Assembly (NCBI RefSeq): GCF_000314975.1 | Contig: NZ_BAEN01000021.1 | Span: 124,001-188,000, forward strand | Reading direction: 5' to 3' | Length of the DNA: 64,000 nt | From: Aliiglaciecola lipolytica E3 | GTDB lineage: Bacteria > Pseudomonadota > Gammaproteobacteria > Enterobacterales > Alteromonadaceae | In this document: positions 29,238 through 40,249 of the stretch, in pieces | Layout: every line of letters starts with the position of its first letter | Position numbering within the stretch: the stretch's first letter is position 1 | Position numbers and translations under genes: made by a program | The notes under the pieces: generated by a model | The model's input: the letters and a program-made list of their open reading frames with translations, nothing else | Databases searched by the model: none | Told to the model about the DNA's origin: nothing

Positions 29238-30205
29238 TAATTAAGTCCTGCCAAATAAGGCGTGTGTAATGCCAACGCGCGTAAACAGGTGTTTTGATGT
29301 TCAAGGCCACTGTCAGGGCTAATTTTTACATTTCCTAAGTCCAATCCGAAAATGCTATTGTTGCGAGTTAATTCAATAACTTGATAACAGAGTTGGCTTA
29401 GTTTTAGCTCTAGATCTTGAGAAGGTAACGCGGCTAACATTAACCAACCGGTAGCCCCGGTTTGATTAGAGAATTGTTTAGAAATCATCCCCTAACCCTT
29501 AGCAACCTGTTTCCACGCCACGTGATAAAGAGGTTCTCCTTGTTTATAAGGTGCTAGACTATCAAAATCATCATGACCTTTTTGTGACGTATCCGCTTCA
29601 TTCGTTTGTAAGCTGTCCTGTTTGCTGATCAGACGAATATTACTGTGTATTGGCTTGGGGTAAACCACTATATCAGATGGAAAGGCAAGATGAGTCCAGC
29701 AACTAATAAGCCCTAATGGAAATGAACTGGTGAGTGTGACTCTGGGTAAAATGAGTTTTCCGCGACGATGGCAATCTATGGGCAGATAGACTGGATTAGA
29801 GAAGTCGTCTAAATCTATATTGATACTGTATTTATATTTCCAAAAATTGAGTTTAATCAGACCGTGAGACGTGCGCTTGTTATAGTTAAACCATAACGGG
29901 ACTTGCAGTTTTTCACCAGCAAATCCATTTTGAATTTTTCCTAGTTGAATTTCTAATTTTGCGAAATTCAAGTAAGCCACAAATAAATTCAATAAAAATA
30001 AAGACACTAAAAAATAGCATAGAATGATCATTAAATTATTTTGATAATTTGTACCTAGCACAAATAAACCAACACACAAGAACAAAAACAAACCACCAAA
30101 TCGCGATGGAAAAATAAAAATACTGCGGTAATTTAATTCGTAATTACTGGCGGCTGGAATGCGTTTATTCAGCCATTTTTCAGCCGTAAATTGCCAACTA
30201 AGCAT
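29237..30205 (-). pseudogene. DUF58 domain protein gene with an in-frame amber codon
   Basis: The frame would encode about 321 residues of a DUF58 protein: two membrane segments near the N-terminus (residues 30-75), a beta-rich part, then the vWA-like DUF58 core with YKQGEPLYHVAWKQVAKG. A TAG at 29492-29494 follows that motif. The same frame continues with GMISKQFSNQTGATGW and runs 83 codons further to a normal stop overlapping tgpA. No base is gained or lost; DUF58 relatives usually carry Gln or Arg here, so a CAG-to-TAG change is likely. An ATG two codons after the TAG has AAGGG and GGGG ahead of it, so reinitiation is possible. The start is the ATG 1 base after the moxR stop. Alternatives are sequencing error, a recent null allele or readthrough. 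Confidence 0.8.
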
Positions 30206-30206
30206 A

Positions 30207-31124
30207 TTATGCTGCCAACGGATCAATTGCTTCTAGCAACTTCTCACTTAAACTAGTTTGTCCATTAAAGTCTGATAACGCAGCTCGCATGCGATGTTCT
30301 GCGACTGAAGGCAGTACGGCCTGAATATCCTCAGGAATGACGTAATCTCTACCGTGTAAAAATGCCCAGGCTTTTGATGCTTGTAAAAGTGCTTTGCTCG
30401 CTCTAGGCGATAAAGGATTCGGAAATCCATCGGTTTCTCTGCTGTGAGTGACGAGTTTCAATATGTAATCTAAGATTGGCTCTGATACATTCACCTGGGT
30501 GATTTGTTGTTGCATCTCTATAAAGTGAGATACTGACATAACGGTAGGTTTGCTTTTCAATGTGGTGTTATCGTGCCCTAACAACATTTTCTTTTCTGCT
30601 TGCCAGTCAGGGTATCCCAACTGGATGCGCATTAAAAACCTGTCTAACTGAGATTCAGGTAAAGGGTAGGTACCTGATTGATGCATTGGGTTTTGAGTTC
30701 CTATGACGAAAAATGGGGTAGGTAAAGCTCTGGTTTCACCATCTAAACTAACTTGCTTTTCTTCCATAGCCTCAAGCAATGCACTTTGCGTTTTCGGGCT
30801 GGCTCGATTGATTTCATCTGCCAAAATAAGCTGATTAAAAATTGGGCCGGGATGAAATTCGAACGATTGTTTTGCACTATCAAATATATTAAGTCCGAGC
30901 ATATCCGCAGGTAATAAATCTGAGGTAAATTGGATCCGCGAAAAGTCTAATCCTAATACTGTTGCTAATGCATGTGATAACGTTGTTTTACCCATTCCAG
31001 GCAGATCTTCAATTAATAAATGCCCATTTGCTAATAAACAGGTAAAGGCTAATTTTATTTGTTGTTGCTTGCCAATGACTTGTTCTGATACTTGTTTAAT
31101 TGCGTCTTGGAGTTGTGGGTGCAT
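30207..31124 (-). CDS. MoxR family AAA+ ATPase
   Basis: MoxR ATPases act as chaperones for vWA/DUF58 partner proteins. The 305 residues show Walker A in EDLPGMGKTT (about 40-50), Walker B in LILADEINRASPKTQ, sensor 1 in VIGTQNP, and the C-terminal lid with LSPRASKALLQASKAWA. The ATG chosen lies 10 bases after AAGGT; a GTG three codons earlier is too close to that site. It is the first gene of the moxR-DUF58-tgpA operon and ends one base before the DUF58 start codon. Confidence 0.93.
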   Translation of the reverse strand: MHPQLQDAIKQVSEQVIGKQQQIKLAFTCLLANGHLLIEDLPGMGKTTLSHALATVLGLDFSRIQFTSDLLPADMLGLNIFDSAKQSFEFHPGPIFNQLILADEINRASPKTQSALLEAMEEKQVSLDGETRALPTPFFVIGTQNPMHQSGTYPLPESQLDRFLMRIQLGYPDWQAEKKMLLGHDNTTLKSKPTVMSVSHFIEMQQQITQVNVSEPILDYILKLVTHSRETDGFPNPLSPRASKALLQASKAWAFLHGRDYVIPEDIQAVLPSVAEHRMRAALSDFNGQTSLSEKLLEAIDPLAA

Positions 31125-31351
31125 GGTTGGCACTACCTTTTATCTTTAAGTTAATTAAGACATTATTGCTCTTATCATTTAAGTTTAGCTTACCCTGCGG
31201 GCACTGTAACCTTTCGGGATAATACTCAGGTATGCAAAAAGGTTAGCGATATTTTTAGATTTACTTAAGGTAAGGACTCTACATTTCGTTCTATCGAAGG
31301 TAATTGCTTAGTGATCTGGATTTTTTGCTGAAAATCCGATTATATTAGTCT

Positions 31352-31357
31352 TATAAT
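31352..31357 (+). promoter_or_regulatory. candidate -10 box of the seqA promoter
   Basis: A consensus TATAAT lies 32 bases before the seqA ATG. The hexamer 17 bases upstream (TGAAAA) matches TTGACA at only three positions. The 255-bp divergent region between moxR and seqA is otherwise AT-rich with no repeat I can support. Confidence 0.35.
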
Positions 31358-31389
31358 AGTGACACTTTTAAATTGTAGTTAATGGAAAT

Positions 31390-31977
31390 ATGAAAACGAT
31401 TACTATCGACGATGAATTATACGGATTTATTGCTTCTCAAACGAAACATATTGGCGAAAGTGCATCAGATATTTTACGCCGGATTTTAATTGACGAGTTA
31501 GGTTTGAAGGCTGGGGAAAACCCACAAGTAGACGTTTCTAAACCAGCAGAAGTCACTAAAGAAGTAAAAGATATCAACAAATCTAAAAACAACCAGCCTG
31601 AAAAACCACGCACAGGTGATGAGGTGGTTGATGCGACATCGTTGTTCGAATTATTGAATCAAGAAGCTTTTGATCAACCCATGAGTAAAGTAGAGCGCTT
31701 TTTGAAAATGCTAGGTGCATTACATCAAACTCATCCAGATCGTTTCGCAGCAGTGTTAGAAATCAAAGGAAAAGGGCGGCTATATTTTGCGACTGACAAA
31801 AACGTATTGTTAAAGACCGGAAGTAGTACTAATCCTAAACAAATACCTGGCTCCGAATATTGGGTTGTCACAAATAATAATACGGATAAAAAGTGTACTA
31901 TGCTCACTAATACAGCTAAAGTTTTAGGCTATTCTAAAAGTAATGTCGAGCGCTTAGGTCAATTATTTAAAGCGTAA
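31390..31977 (+). CDS. seqA: negative modulator of replication initiation SeqA
   Basis: SeqA binds hemimethylated GATC sites and sequesters newly replicated origins. The 195 residues (E. coli 181) have the N-terminal oligomerisation segment (residues 1-35, [18 protein letters not shown]), a polar linker and the C-terminal DNA-binding domain (from about 75, ending [11 protein letters not shown]). Its presence implies Dam methylation in this organism. The seqA-pgm pairing is the one known from E. coli; pgm begins 29 bp after the seqA stop. Confidence 0.95.
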   Translation: MKTITIDDELYGFIASQTKHIGESASDILRRILIDELGLKAGENPQVDVSKPAEVTKEVKDINKSKNNQPEKPRTGDEVVDATSLFELLNQEAFDQPMSKVERFLKMLGALHQTHPDRFAAVLEIKGKGRLYFATDKNVLLKTGSSTNPKQIPGSEYWVVTNNNTDKKCTMLTNTAKVLGYSKSNVERLGQLFKA

Positions 31978-32006
31978 AGAAACCCAAACTCACCATTAGG
32001 ATTACT

Positions 32007-33659
32007 ATGGCAATTCACCCGCAAGCTGGTCAGCCGGCAGCTCCAGAACAACTCGTCAATGTCGCCCGTTTAGTAAGTGCTTATTATTCTAATAAACCTA
32101 ACTTGGATGATCCCACACAAGACGTGGCATTTGGTACTTCAGGTCATCGCGGTAGTGCTTTTCTAAATACGTTTACGGATGTCCATATCGCTGCTATTTG
32201 TCAGGCGCTGGCAGAATACAGAAGTGCTCAAAATACTAATGGACCAATGTATATTGGGATGGACACGCATGCCTTATCTGAACCCGCTTTTATAACTGCA
32301 GTGGAAGTATTGGCAGCAAATCAAGTGAACATGTTTGTTCAGGAGCAGCGCGGTTATACGCCAACACCTGTGGTGTCTCATGCTATTCTTAATTATAACC
32401 GCGGTAAACAATCTGGACTTGCCGATGGTGTGGTAATCACACCTTCGCATAATCCACCAGAAGATGGCGGTTTCAAATACAACCCGACCCACGGTGGACC
32501 AGCGGATAGTGACGCAACTAACTGGATTCAAGACCGTGCGAATAAAATTATCGCTGCGGGTTGTAAAGAGATAAAGCGGATGGATTTTGATGCCGCAATG
32601 CGCTCTGAGTTTGTTGAAGAAGTCGACTTATGTCAGCAATACGTTGACGAACTTGATCAAGTGGTAGACTTAAAATCGATTTCTGAAGCAGGCCTAGCGC
32701 TAGGGACCGATCCTTTAGGCGGTGCCGGACTGGGTTATTGGGACAAAATTGCCGACCGTTATAATTTAAATATTAAAGTGGTCAATAATAAGGTTGATCA
32801 ACAATTCGGATTTATGCATCGCGACAAAGATGGCAAAATTCGTATGGACTGTTCATCTCCCTATGCCATGGCCGGTCTAATTGAATTACGTCAAGATTTC
32901 GATGTGGCGTTTGGCAACGACCCAGACTTTGATCGCCACGGTATCGTCACTAAAACCGCCGGTTTGATGAATCCTAATCATTATCTAGCAGTAGCAATTA
33001 ATTATCTGTATCAACATCGTAAAGATTGGTCAGCTAATCTAAAAATCGGTAAAACACTGGTTTCAAGCAGCATGATTGACCGTGTCGCTAAATCTTTAGG
33101 CCGAGAATTAAGTGAAATGCCAGTTGGGTTTAAGTGGTTTGTTCAAGGCATGCTTAACAGCGAATTTGGTTTTTCCGGCGAAGAAAGTGCAGGCGGGATT
33201 TTCCTAAGAAGAAATGGCCAGCCTTGGGCTACCGATAAAGATGGCATTATATTGTGTTTGTTGGCTGCGGAAATTATGGCTGTAACCGGTATCGATCCCG
33301 GTGAGCACTATCAAAAATTAACTGAGCAATTTGGCGCGCCAAGCTACAAGCGTATTGATGTCGCTGCTAGCCATGAACAGAAGCAAGTACTGAGTAAAAT
33401 GGATAAGTCAGTGATAACCTCCACACAACTTGCCGGAGAAAAAATAAACAATATTCAAACTCATGCGCCTGGTAACAATGCTGCGATTGGCGGTGTAAAA
33501 GTGAGTACCGAAAATGGTTGGTTTGCTGCTCGGCCATCCGGAACCGAAAATGTGTATAAAATTTATGCCGAAAGTTTTAATGGTGATTCACATTTAGATA
33601 GCTTGCTTAATGAAGCTCAAAATCTTGTTGATGGGGTGTTCATATCTAAAAATGTTTAA
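32007..33659 (+). CDS. pgm: phosphoglucomutase (alpha-D-glucose specific)
   Basis: Pgm interconverts glucose 1-phosphate and glucose 6-phosphate, linking glycogen and sugar-nucleotide pools. The 550 residues (E. coli 546) show the phosphoserine loop [15 protein letters not shown] (Ser near 146), the metal-binding [17 protein letters not shown] for sugar binding and [14 protein letters not shown] for phosphate binding. The next gene, glgP, yields glucose 1-phosphate, the substrate of this enzyme. Confidence 0.97.
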   Translation: MAIHPQAGQPAAPEQLVNVARLVSAYYSNKPNLDDPTQDVAFGTSGHRGSAFLNTFTDVHIAAICQALAEYRSAQNTNGPMYIGMDTHALSEPAFITAVEVLAANQVNMFVQEQRGYTPTPVVSHAILNYNRGKQSGLADGVVITPSHNPPEDGGFKYNPTHGGPADSDATNWIQDRANKIIAAGCKEIKRMDFDAAMRSEFVEEVDLCQQYVDELDQVVDLKSISEAGLALGTDPLGGAGLGYWDKIADRYNLNIKVVNNKVDQQFGFMHRDKDGKIRMDCSSPYAMAGLIELRQDFDVAFGNDPDFDRHGIVTKTAGLMNPNHYLAVAINYLYQHRKDWSANLKIGKTLVSSSMIDRVAKSLGRELSEMPVGFKWFVQGMLNSEFGFSGEESAGGIFLRRNGQPWATDKDGIILCLLAAEIMAVTGIDPGEHYQKLTEQFGAPSYKRIDVAASHEQKQVLSKMDKSVITSTQLAGEKINNIQTHAPGNNAAIGGVKVSTENGWFAARPSGTENVYKIYAESFNGDSHLDSLLNEAQNLVDGVFISKNV

Positions 33660-33699
33660 ATTGTGTTTTTATAATGTTAATTAATTGTAAATTTGGAGT

Positions 33700-33727
33700 G
33701 GTTTTTTTAAATTATTTTGAAAAAACC
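33700..33727 (+). terminator. weak hairpin between pgm and glgP
   Basis: GGTTTTTT and AAAAAACC can pair across a 12-base loop in the 195-bp gap after pgm. The stem is mostly A-T and no T-run follows on the plus strand. It may act as a partial terminator or simply reflect AT-richness. Confidence 0.3.
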
Positions 33728-33854
33728 GCATAAATTAACAATTATTTAACAGAATCGATGTGGAATTCCTGCTAAAACTACGGTCATAATTCATTCTGAA
33801 ATTTTATTACAGATTAAACTTGAATCGTATTTCGCAAAAGTGGGAATTCCAGTC

Positions 33855-36341
33855 ATGCCAAAATCAACTCTCAAAAGTAAAGCACTTGCTGAGCCGGTCA
33901 ATTTCAATAAAAGTGATATCAAAGACGCTATTGTTCGTCATCTGCATTGTTCATTAGGCACAGATGAAAATAAAGCTAACAATCATGCTTGGTGGAAGGC
34001 TGCATGTGCAGCGGTTCAAGAGCAGGTACTAGAACGTCTGCGTAGAACACAAAAATCTCATTATTTAAACGACACACGCGCAGTACATTATTTCTCTGCG
34101 GAATTCCTCATGGGTCGTTTAATGTCGAATAACCTGCATAACTTAGGTTTGTTTGAAATTACCGATCAAGCATTGCAAGAATTGGGAGTGAGCCTTACCG
34201 ATATTATGGAAGAAGAGCCTGACATGGCGTTAGGTAATGGGGGTTTGGGTCGTCTAGCTGCATGTTTTATTGACTCTCTTGCGACAATGGAACTACCTGC
34301 AGTGGGATATGGGATCCACTATGAACATGGACTATTCCGCCAAGAAATTAAGAATGGCGCTCAAATTGAACGTCCAGACAGTTGGCGTGATTACGGTAAC
34401 CCTTGGGAAATATGCCGCCCAGAATCGATTCAAGAAGTGTCTTTATATGGCTATGTAGAAACTAAATATGGTGAAAACGGGCGTATACAAAAAGAGTGGC
34501 ATCCTGGCTCCATCGTGAAAGGAATTCCTTGGGATATTCCCGTGGTTGGATTTGGTGGAAAAACTGTCAACGTATTACGATTATGGGAAAGCCAAGCGTC
34601 TAATTATTTTAATTGGGATGTATTTAATGCAGGCGGTTACGTCGATGCTCAATCGGAAAATGTCCAAGCTGAAACTATCTCTAAAGTTTTGTATCCCAAC
34701 GATGAAACTGAAGCAGGAAAAGAGCTAAGATTAATTCAACAATATTTTTTCTGTGCTTGTTCACTAAAAGATATTATTCGTCGTTACAAGCGTGCTCACG
34801 GTGACGATTGGAGTCGCTTTTCTGACCAAGTGGTTATTCAGCTCAACGATACTCACCCTGCGATCGCAATTCCTGAATTAATGCGCATCTTGGTAGACCG
34901 CGCTGAACTAGGCTGGGATGACGCATGGGAAATTTGTAGTAAAACCTTTGCTTATACAAATCATACGCTGCTGCCTGAAGCGTTAGAGAAATGGCCTGCC
35001 CGAATGATTGAAAAAATCTTACCTAGGCATTTGGAAATAATATACGAAATTAACTTTCGATTTATGGCCGAAGTAGAAAAGATGTGGCCAGGTGATAATA
35101 AAATAAAACAAAAGTTGTCGATCATAGAAGAAGGCAATCAGAAAATGGTGCGCATGGGCAACTTGTCTGTAATCGGTTCATTTGCTGTAAATGGCGTTGC
35201 AGAAATTCATTCTAAATTAGTTAAAAAGAACTTATTCCCTGAGTTCGATCAAATGTGGCCAGATAAACTAACTAATGTCACCAATGGTATTACGCCACGC
35301 CGTTGGCTTAAAGCATGTAATCCCGATTTGTCAGCATTGATTGATAAGAAAATTGGTAATGATTGGCCGGTAAAACTAGAAAAACTAAATGATTTAGTGA
35401 AATTTGCTGATGAAGCTAAGTTTCAAAAAGACTTTATGAAAATAAAGCTTAAAAACAAAGTTGCTTTGGCAAAAGAAGTAAAATCGTTAACCGGTATCGA
35501 AATTGACCCCAAAGCAATATTTGATGTCCAAATTAAGCGTTTGCATGAGTACAAACGACAACATTTGAACCTGTTACATATTATGGCGTTGTATCGTAGG
35601 TTGTTAGAGAATCCAAGTTATGACATGGAGCCGCGTGTATTCATTTTTGGTGCCAAAGCGGCTCCGGGCTATAAGTTAGCTAAAGACATTATTTATGCGA
35701 TCAACATGGTTGCAGAACGCATCAATAATGATGAACGTGTCAACAAAAAGCTCAAGGTCGTATTCCTACCCAATTATCGTGTTAGTTTGGCTGAAAAAAT
35801 GATCCCAGCTGCAGATGTGTCTGAGCAGATTTCTACGGCAGGTAAAGAAGCCTCTGGTACCGGTAATATGAAGCTGTCATTAAACGGTGCCTTGACAATT
35901 GGTACTATGGATGGCGCAAATATTGAAATTGCGGAAGAAGTCGGTGAAGAAAATATATTCATTTTTGGGCTGACCGTCGAAGAAGTCGACAAATTACATG
36001 CACAAGGATATAACCCTTACGATTATTACTACAATAACGCGGAACTGAAAGCCATATTAGATTGGTTGGAAACGGATTACTTCACTCCTGGAAAACCTGG
36101 CGCTTTGTCATCTCTTAAATACAGCCTATTGGATGGTGGTGATCCTTATCTGGTTTTGGCTGATTTTGACGCATATTCGAAGGCACAACATAAAGTTGAC
36201 CTTGCCTATCGCGATACTAAAAATTGGGCGCGCATGGCAATATTAAATTGTGCACGAATGGGCAAATTTACATCTGACCGCTCGATTAGAGATTATGTGG
36301 AGCGTATCTGGAAATTAGATGCATGCAAGGTAGATGAATAG
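33855..36341 (+). CDS. glgP: glycogen/maltodextrin phosphorylase
   Basis: GlgP releases glucose 1-phosphate from alpha-1,4-glucans. The 828 residues (E. coli 815) cover the whole GT35 family. Visible are the glucan-site region [22 protein letters not shown] near residue 130, [16 protein letters not shown], and [20 protein letters not shown], whose Lys binds pyridoxal phosphate. An upstream in-frame GTG adds five residues; neither start has a strong ribosome-binding site, so the start is uncertain by a few codons. No glgA, glgB, glgC or glgX lies in the window. Confidence 0.95.
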   Translation: MPKSTLKSKALAEPVNFNKSDIKDAIVRHLHCSLGTDENKANNHAWWKAACAAVQEQVLERLRRTQKSHYLNDTRAVHYFSAEFLMGRLMSNNLHNLGLFEITDQALQELGVSLTDIMEEEPDMALGNGGLGRLAACFIDSLATMELPAVGYGIHYEHGLFRQEIKNGAQIERPDSWRDYGNPWEICRPESIQEVSLYGYVETKYGENGRIQKEWHPGSIVKGIPWDIPVVGFGGKTVNVLRLWESQASNYFNWDVFNAGGYVDAQSENVQAETISKVLYPNDETEAGKELRLIQQYFFCACSLKDIIRRYKRAHGDDWSRFSDQVVIQLNDTHPAIAIPELMRILVDRAELGWDDAWEICSKTFAYTNHTLLPEALEKWPARMIEKILPRHLEIIYEINFRFMAEVEKMWPGDNKIKQKLSIIEEGNQKMVRMGNLSVIGSFAVNGVAEIHSKLVKKNLFPEFDQMWPDKLTNVTNGITPRRWLKACNPDLSALIDKKIGNDWPVKLEKLNDLVKFADEAKFQKDFMKIKLKNKVALAKEVKSLTGIEIDPKAIFDVQIKRLHEYKRQHLNLLHIMALYRRLLENPSYDMEPRVFIFGAKAAPGYKLAKDIIYAINMVAERINNDERVNKKLKVVFLPNYRVSLAEKMIPAADVSEQISTAGKEASGTGNMKLSLNGALTIGTMDGANIEIAEEVGEENIFIFGLTVEEVDKLHAQGYNPYDYYYNNAELKAILDWLETDYFTPGKPGALSSLKYSLLDGGDPYLVLADFDAYSKAQHKVDLAYRDTKNWARMAILNCARMGKFTSDRSIRDYVERIWKLDACKVDE

Positions 36342-36406
36342 GGAAGTCTATGTTTTTAATCGATAATGGCTGTTTTGGGAGTAAATAAATAGGCATATCC
36401 TAGTGT

Positions 36407-36434
36407 AAAGGCCCAATTGTTGAATTGGGCCTTT
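36407..36434 (+). terminator. rho-independent terminator of glgP
   Basis: AAAGGCCCAATT and AATTGGGCCTTT form a perfect 12-bp stem around GTTG, followed by TCTTTT. It lies about 65 bp after the glgP stop. Confidence 0.9.
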
Positions 36435-36507
36435 TCTTTTACATGCAGATACGTTTAAACTCTATTTAATTGCCAAGCAGTGCGCCTAATAAGAATAAAA
36501 TAAAAAA

Positions 36508-37821
36508 ATGGGTGAAACTCATAAGACGTTAGCGACAATTCCAAATCGATATGCTTTTCTCGATCGTATAGATGACGCAGTTAAATACGACAACAAATTA
36601 TCTCTTATGCTAATTGATGTTGTGCGATTTTCTGATGTAAGCAGTTCTTTAGGTTATCAAGTCGGAGATACAATTTTACTAGCGATTGCCAATCGAATTA
36701 AATACTTATTCGGTGAAGATATGCTGTTGGGTAGAATCAGTGGCGATATTTTCGGTATTGTTATTCCGGGCCGCCATGGTGAAAAGCAGTTAAGGTACCA
36801 CTTCAATCATTTAGTTGAGCATTTCAAGTCTCCCATCAACTTTGACGGTCACGCTTTTATCGCTGACTTTAACGTTGGTGCTGTAGCTAACGAACCAAAT
36901 AATCAAGATACCATTAAATTGCTCGCTGCAGCCGAATCTGCGCTCAAACAAGCAAAAGAAAATAAATACGAAAACTTACACATTCTGAGTATGTCTCAGA
37001 AAGTCCAAACTGGGCGTTCTTTAGCATTAAAAGCCGATCTGAAACGCGCATTTTTAAACGATGAACTTGAAATTTACTTTCAACCTAAAGTTGAATTAAA
37101 GACGTTAAAAATTGTGGGGGCAGAATGTCTTTTGCGTTGGAACCATCCCTTGGATGGAGTGCTATTCCCCGGCGCTTTAATTGAGGCTGCTGAATCCTAC
37201 AATATGATGAATGAATTGGGTTATTGGACACTGGAAAAAGCCTTCCAAAGTGCAGTTCACTTTAAAGAGCAAGGGCTTGATATTGTGCTGTCAGTGAATA
37301 TGTCACCCACACAGCTTTATGATTTTAAATTTATTCCTAACTTACGCGATTTACAAAAGAAATATGAAATCGATTTAAGTGTTCTTGAACTCGAATTAAC
37401 CGAAGATGTTGCGTTATCGAATTCACTAATGGTTAAACGTCAATTGTCTGAATTACGCTCGTTGGGGATGAAAGTAGCTGTTGATGATTTTGGCAAAGGA
37501 TATTCAAATTTAGCTTATATTCGAGACCTATCAATTGATACGATTAAAATTGATAAAACCTTTATCATGGGGTTAGAAGAAAACCCAGTGAATCTGGCAA
37601 TTATTCAAGCAGCTCAACTTATCAGCGCAGCGCTGAATTGTGAGATCGTAGCTGAAGGAATTGAAACGCTAGAACAAATGCAAATGCTGCGAGAAATTGG
37701 AATTGTATCTGGTCAAGGTTTTTTATTTTCCAAAGCTATACCACGTTTAGAGTTTGTGCAGTTATATAGAACTGATTTAATCGTGGGGACTTCAAAACCT
37801 TTTTTGTCCAGACAAGCTTAG
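36508..37821 (+). CDS. degenerate GGDEF plus EAL domain protein, probable c-di-GMP phosphodiesterase
   Basis: The 437 residues have no membrane segment and no sensor domain. The GGDEF domain (about 10-160) has lost its active motif, reading SGDIF, so it should not make c-di-GMP. The EAL domain (about 175-425) keeps the residues needed for hydrolysis: Glu in AECLLRW (an ECL variant), Asn in SVNMSPTQL, Glu in LELTED, the acidic pair in VDDFGKGYS, Lys in IKIDKTF, Glu in VAEGIETLEQ and Gln in GQGFLFSKAIP. It is probably an active phosphodiesterase. Nearby genes give no hint of its circuit. Confidence 0.88.
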   Translation: MGETHKTLATIPNRYAFLDRIDDAVKYDNKLSLMLIDVVRFSDVSSSLGYQVGDTILLAIANRIKYLFGEDMLLGRISGDIFGIVIPGRHGEKQLRYHFNHLVEHFKSPINFDGHAFIADFNVGAVANEPNNQDTIKLLAAAESALKQAKENKYENLHILSMSQKVQTGRSLALKADLKRAFLNDELEIYFQPKVELKTLKIVGAECLLRWNHPLDGVLFPGALIEAAESYNMMNELGYWTLEKAFQSAVHFKEQGLDIVLSVNMSPTQLYDFKFIPNLRDLQKKYEIDLSVLELELTEDVALSNSLMVKRQLSELRSLGMKVAVDDFGKGYSNLAYIRDLSIDTIKIDKTFIMGLEENPVNLAIIQAAQLISAALNCEIVAEGIETLEQMQMLREIGIVSGQGFLFSKAIPRLEFVQLYRTDLIVGTSKPFLSRQA

Positions 37822-37895
37822 TGTCACATTAATGCTGCCGGTGAAAATATTAACTTGCTATACTCTTATAAATTTATTCATAGTCACGAGGTTCT

Positions 37896-38921
37896 ATGCT
37901 AGTCGATAGACTTACCGAAACGGGCCAATTCTTGGCTTGCTCACGTTTTGATCCCCATTTGTTTTCTAGTCCTATTGAATTTTCTTTGGCTAATGGCGTT
38001 AACGTTGCTATTCCAAGCCCCGGTATTATTCAATTCAGTCCGGCTAATCAGGCAAGCAAAGATATCGTGTTATCGTGTGGTGTGCACGGCAATGAAACTG
38101 CGCCAATTGAGATATGCGATGATTTAGTTTCTCGTATATTGCGTTTAGAGCTGTGTCCTCGGCAACGTGTACTTTTCATATTTGCTAATTTACCAGCAAT
38201 GGATATTGCACAACGTTTTGTAGAAGAAAATATGAATCGTTTGTTCAGCGGCGAACATGCCAATTCGACAGCTGCACAAAATCAAGAGCGTTTGAGAGCA
38301 TGTGAGCTTGAAAAGGTTGTTGGTCAGTTTTTTCAAACAGGTACATCAGAGTCAACACGTTTTCATTATGACTTACATACCGCCATTCGTGCTTCAAAAA
38401 ACGACAAATTTGCGGTATATCCTTTTTTGCATGGTGGGCGGCATAGTCATGAGCAATTGGCTTTTTTGTTGGCCTGCGGCGTCAACACCATTTTATTATC
38501 TGAAAGTCCTACCACGACTTTTAGTTATTTTTCTTCGCGTCAGTTTGGGGCACATGCCTTCACCGTGGAATTAGGGAAAGTGTATCCTTTTGGTCAAAAT
38601 GATATGAGCCAATTTGCTGCAGTAATTAAAACGCTCGAGGCGCTGATATCCGAAGACCACTTGAGTCTACCCCCATTTGATTCTGAAAAAATGTATATTT
38701 ACCGAGTGAATCAAGTAATAAACAAACATCATCATGATTTTAAATTGCATTTTGAAGACGCGACTCCCAATTTTACTGACTTTGAAAAAGGTCATTTGTT
38801 AGCATCTGAAACCGGCGCAGAATATCGTTGTGAGTTTGATGGGGAAGCAATAGTATTCCCGAACGAAAATGTCGCCATTGGTCAAAGGGCGCTATTAACG
38901 GTTGTACCAACACAATTATAA
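37896..38921 (+). CDS. astE: succinylglutamate desuccinylase
   Basis: AstE performs the last step of the arginine succinyltransferase pathway, splitting N-succinylglutamate to glutamate and succinate. The 341 residues are a zinc carboxypeptidase-like fold: zinc ligands in SCGVHGNETAP (His and Glu) and HYDLHTAIR (His), and the catalytic Glu in FTVELGKVYPFG. The ATG follows CACGAGGTTCT. astA, astB and astD are not in the window, so the pathway is split across the genome. Confidence 0.9.
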   Translation: MLVDRLTETGQFLACSRFDPHLFSSPIEFSLANGVNVAIPSPGIIQFSPANQASKDIVLSCGVHGNETAPIEICDDLVSRILRLELCPRQRVLFIFANLPAMDIAQRFVEENMNRLFSGEHANSTAAQNQERLRACELEKVVGQFFQTGTSESTRFHYDLHTAIRASKNDKFAVYPFLHGGRHSHEQLAFLLACGVNTILLSESPTTTFSYFSSRQFGAHAFTVELGKVYPFGQNDMSQFAAVIKTLEALISEDHLSLPPFDSEKMYIYRVNQVINKHHHDFKLHFEDATPNFTDFEKGHLLASETGAEYRCEFDGEAIVFPNENVAIGQRALLTVVPTQL

Positions 38922-38930
38922 GGAGAAAGC

Positions 38931-39356
38931 ATGCACAATGCTGATTTCCAACTTGATCCGCAACTTGCTAAAGACTGTTTTGAAGTTTGTGACTTGCCTT
39001 TAAGCAAAATATTGTTAATGAATGACAGTCAGTATCCGTGGTTTATACAGGTGCCAAGAGTAAATCAGGTATCTGAGATTATTGACTTAAACGAAGCTCA
39101 ACAAAATCAGTTGTGGTATGAATCGAGAATTCTCAGTGAATCCATCAAACAACAATTCAAACCATTTAAGATGAATTTAGCTGCTTTGGGGAATATGGTG
39201 TCGCAACTGCATATACACCATATTGCACGATTTCAAAATGATGTGGCGTGGCCAAAACCGATTTGGGGTGTGTCTACAGCCACTCCCTATGCAATTGAAG
39301 AATCAAGCAAATTAATTAATGCAATGTCGACAATGTTGGGAGATAAGTTATGTTAG
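38931..39356 (+). CDS. HIT domain protein
   Basis: The 141 residues form a HIT-family nucleotide hydrolase or transferase. The signature reads QLHIHHIAR: the first His of the usual H-x-H-x-H is Gln, while the other two, including the presumed nucleophile, are kept. This variant is known in a gammaproteobacterial branch. It starts 9 bp after astE, with GGAGAAAGC ahead, and overlaps the next gene by 7 bp. The substrate is unknown. Confidence 0.88.
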   Translation: MHNADFQLDPQLAKDCFEVCDLPLSKILLMNDSQYPWFIQVPRVNQVSEIIDLNEAQQNQLWYESRILSESIKQQFKPFKMNLAALGNMVSQLHIHHIARFQNDVAWPKPIWGVSTATPYAIEESSKLINAMSTMLGDKLC

Positions 39357-39673
39357 TCACCACCACAAATAGCCTAGATGGCAAAAGAATTGAACAATAT
39401 TACGGTGTAGTCGTGGGCGAAGCCATTATGGGCGCCAATATACTCAAGGACATTTTTGCATCTATTCGAGATATTGTTGGAGGCCGTTCGGGTTCTTACG
39501 AGCAGGAGCTTACTAAAGCACGCAAAATTGCCTTTATGGAATTAACTGAAGAAGCGAGGTTAATGGGCGCAAATGCAGTGATTGCCGTAGACATCGATTA
39601 TGAAGTGATTGGTCAAAATGGCAGCATGTTAATGGTTAGTATTTGTGGAACCGCGGTCAAGTACGTGGATTAA
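39350..39673 (+). CDS. YbjQ/UPF0145 (DUF74) family protein
   Basis: The 107 residues match the YbjQ family, a small oligomeric fold of unknown function. Characteristic parts are [21 protein letters not shown] and the [21 protein letters not shown] segment (here [17 protein letters not shown]). The ATG lies inside the end of the HIT gene, so translation is probably coupled. Confidence 0.92.
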   Translation: MLVTTTNSLDGKRIEQYYGVVVGEAIMGANILKDIFASIRDIVGGRSGSYEQELTKARKIAFMELTEEARLMGANAVIAVDIDYEVIGQNGSMLMVSICGTAVKYVD

Positions 39674-39681
39674 GCCTGCTT

Positions 39682-40182
39682 TTAACGCTGCTTCCACCAT
39701 TTATTACTGACCTCTATTATGCCCAGTTGATTAAGTAGATCCCGAGCAATAATACAATCGGTTTGATTCAAAAAAGGCCCTAAAGGAATACTACAGTTCT
39801 CATCTGCTAGTTTCATTTGTGGACGATCGAATGCACCTTGTGCTTCGATAACTGAGAGGTGTGTTAAACGCCTGTCTAGTTGCTGAGTTATAGTTGGTTT
39901 GCGTATGCCGCATTCGACGACTATCCGCGTGGCATCAATAGTGATAATTTGTTTCGTTAAACAATTTAAATTAACCCGATACATTAGAAAAGCCAGCAAG
40001 GCTACTTCGAATCCGGCAAAAGGTAAAATTAACCAGACCCCTAATAGCGCCCAAATAATCGCGATCATAAATGTAAACGCGGCCATCAATAACACGACCA
40101 ATTTCACCTCATTCCATGTCGCTGAACGATTAGCACTTAGGGTAATTGTTGTTTGATTATTTTGTGTAAATTGCTTAACCAT
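39682..40182 (-). CDS. DUF2244 family membrane protein
   Basis: The 166 residues have two adjacent membrane segments (about 28-70) after a short N-terminal domain, with a cytoplasmic beta-rich C-terminal part. This is the DUF2244 arrangement; function is unknown, although such genes often lie near cytochrome oxidase genes in other bacteria, which is not the case here. It is convergent with the YbjQ-like gene, 8 bp apart, with no visible terminator. Confidence 0.85.
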   Translation of the reverse strand: MVKQFTQNNQTTITLSANRSATWNEVKLVVLLMAAFTFMIAIIWALLGVWLILPFAGFEVALLAFLMYRVNLNCLTKQIITIDATRIVVECGIRKPTITQQLDRRLTHLSVIEAQGAFDRPQMKLADENCSIPLGPFLNQTDCIIARDLLNQLGIIEVSNKWWKQR

Positions 40183-40249
40183 ATTGTTCTAAAACGCGAT
40201 ACACTTTGAGTTAGTAAATATTAACCACTTTAGACAAGTATTCCTTCCT

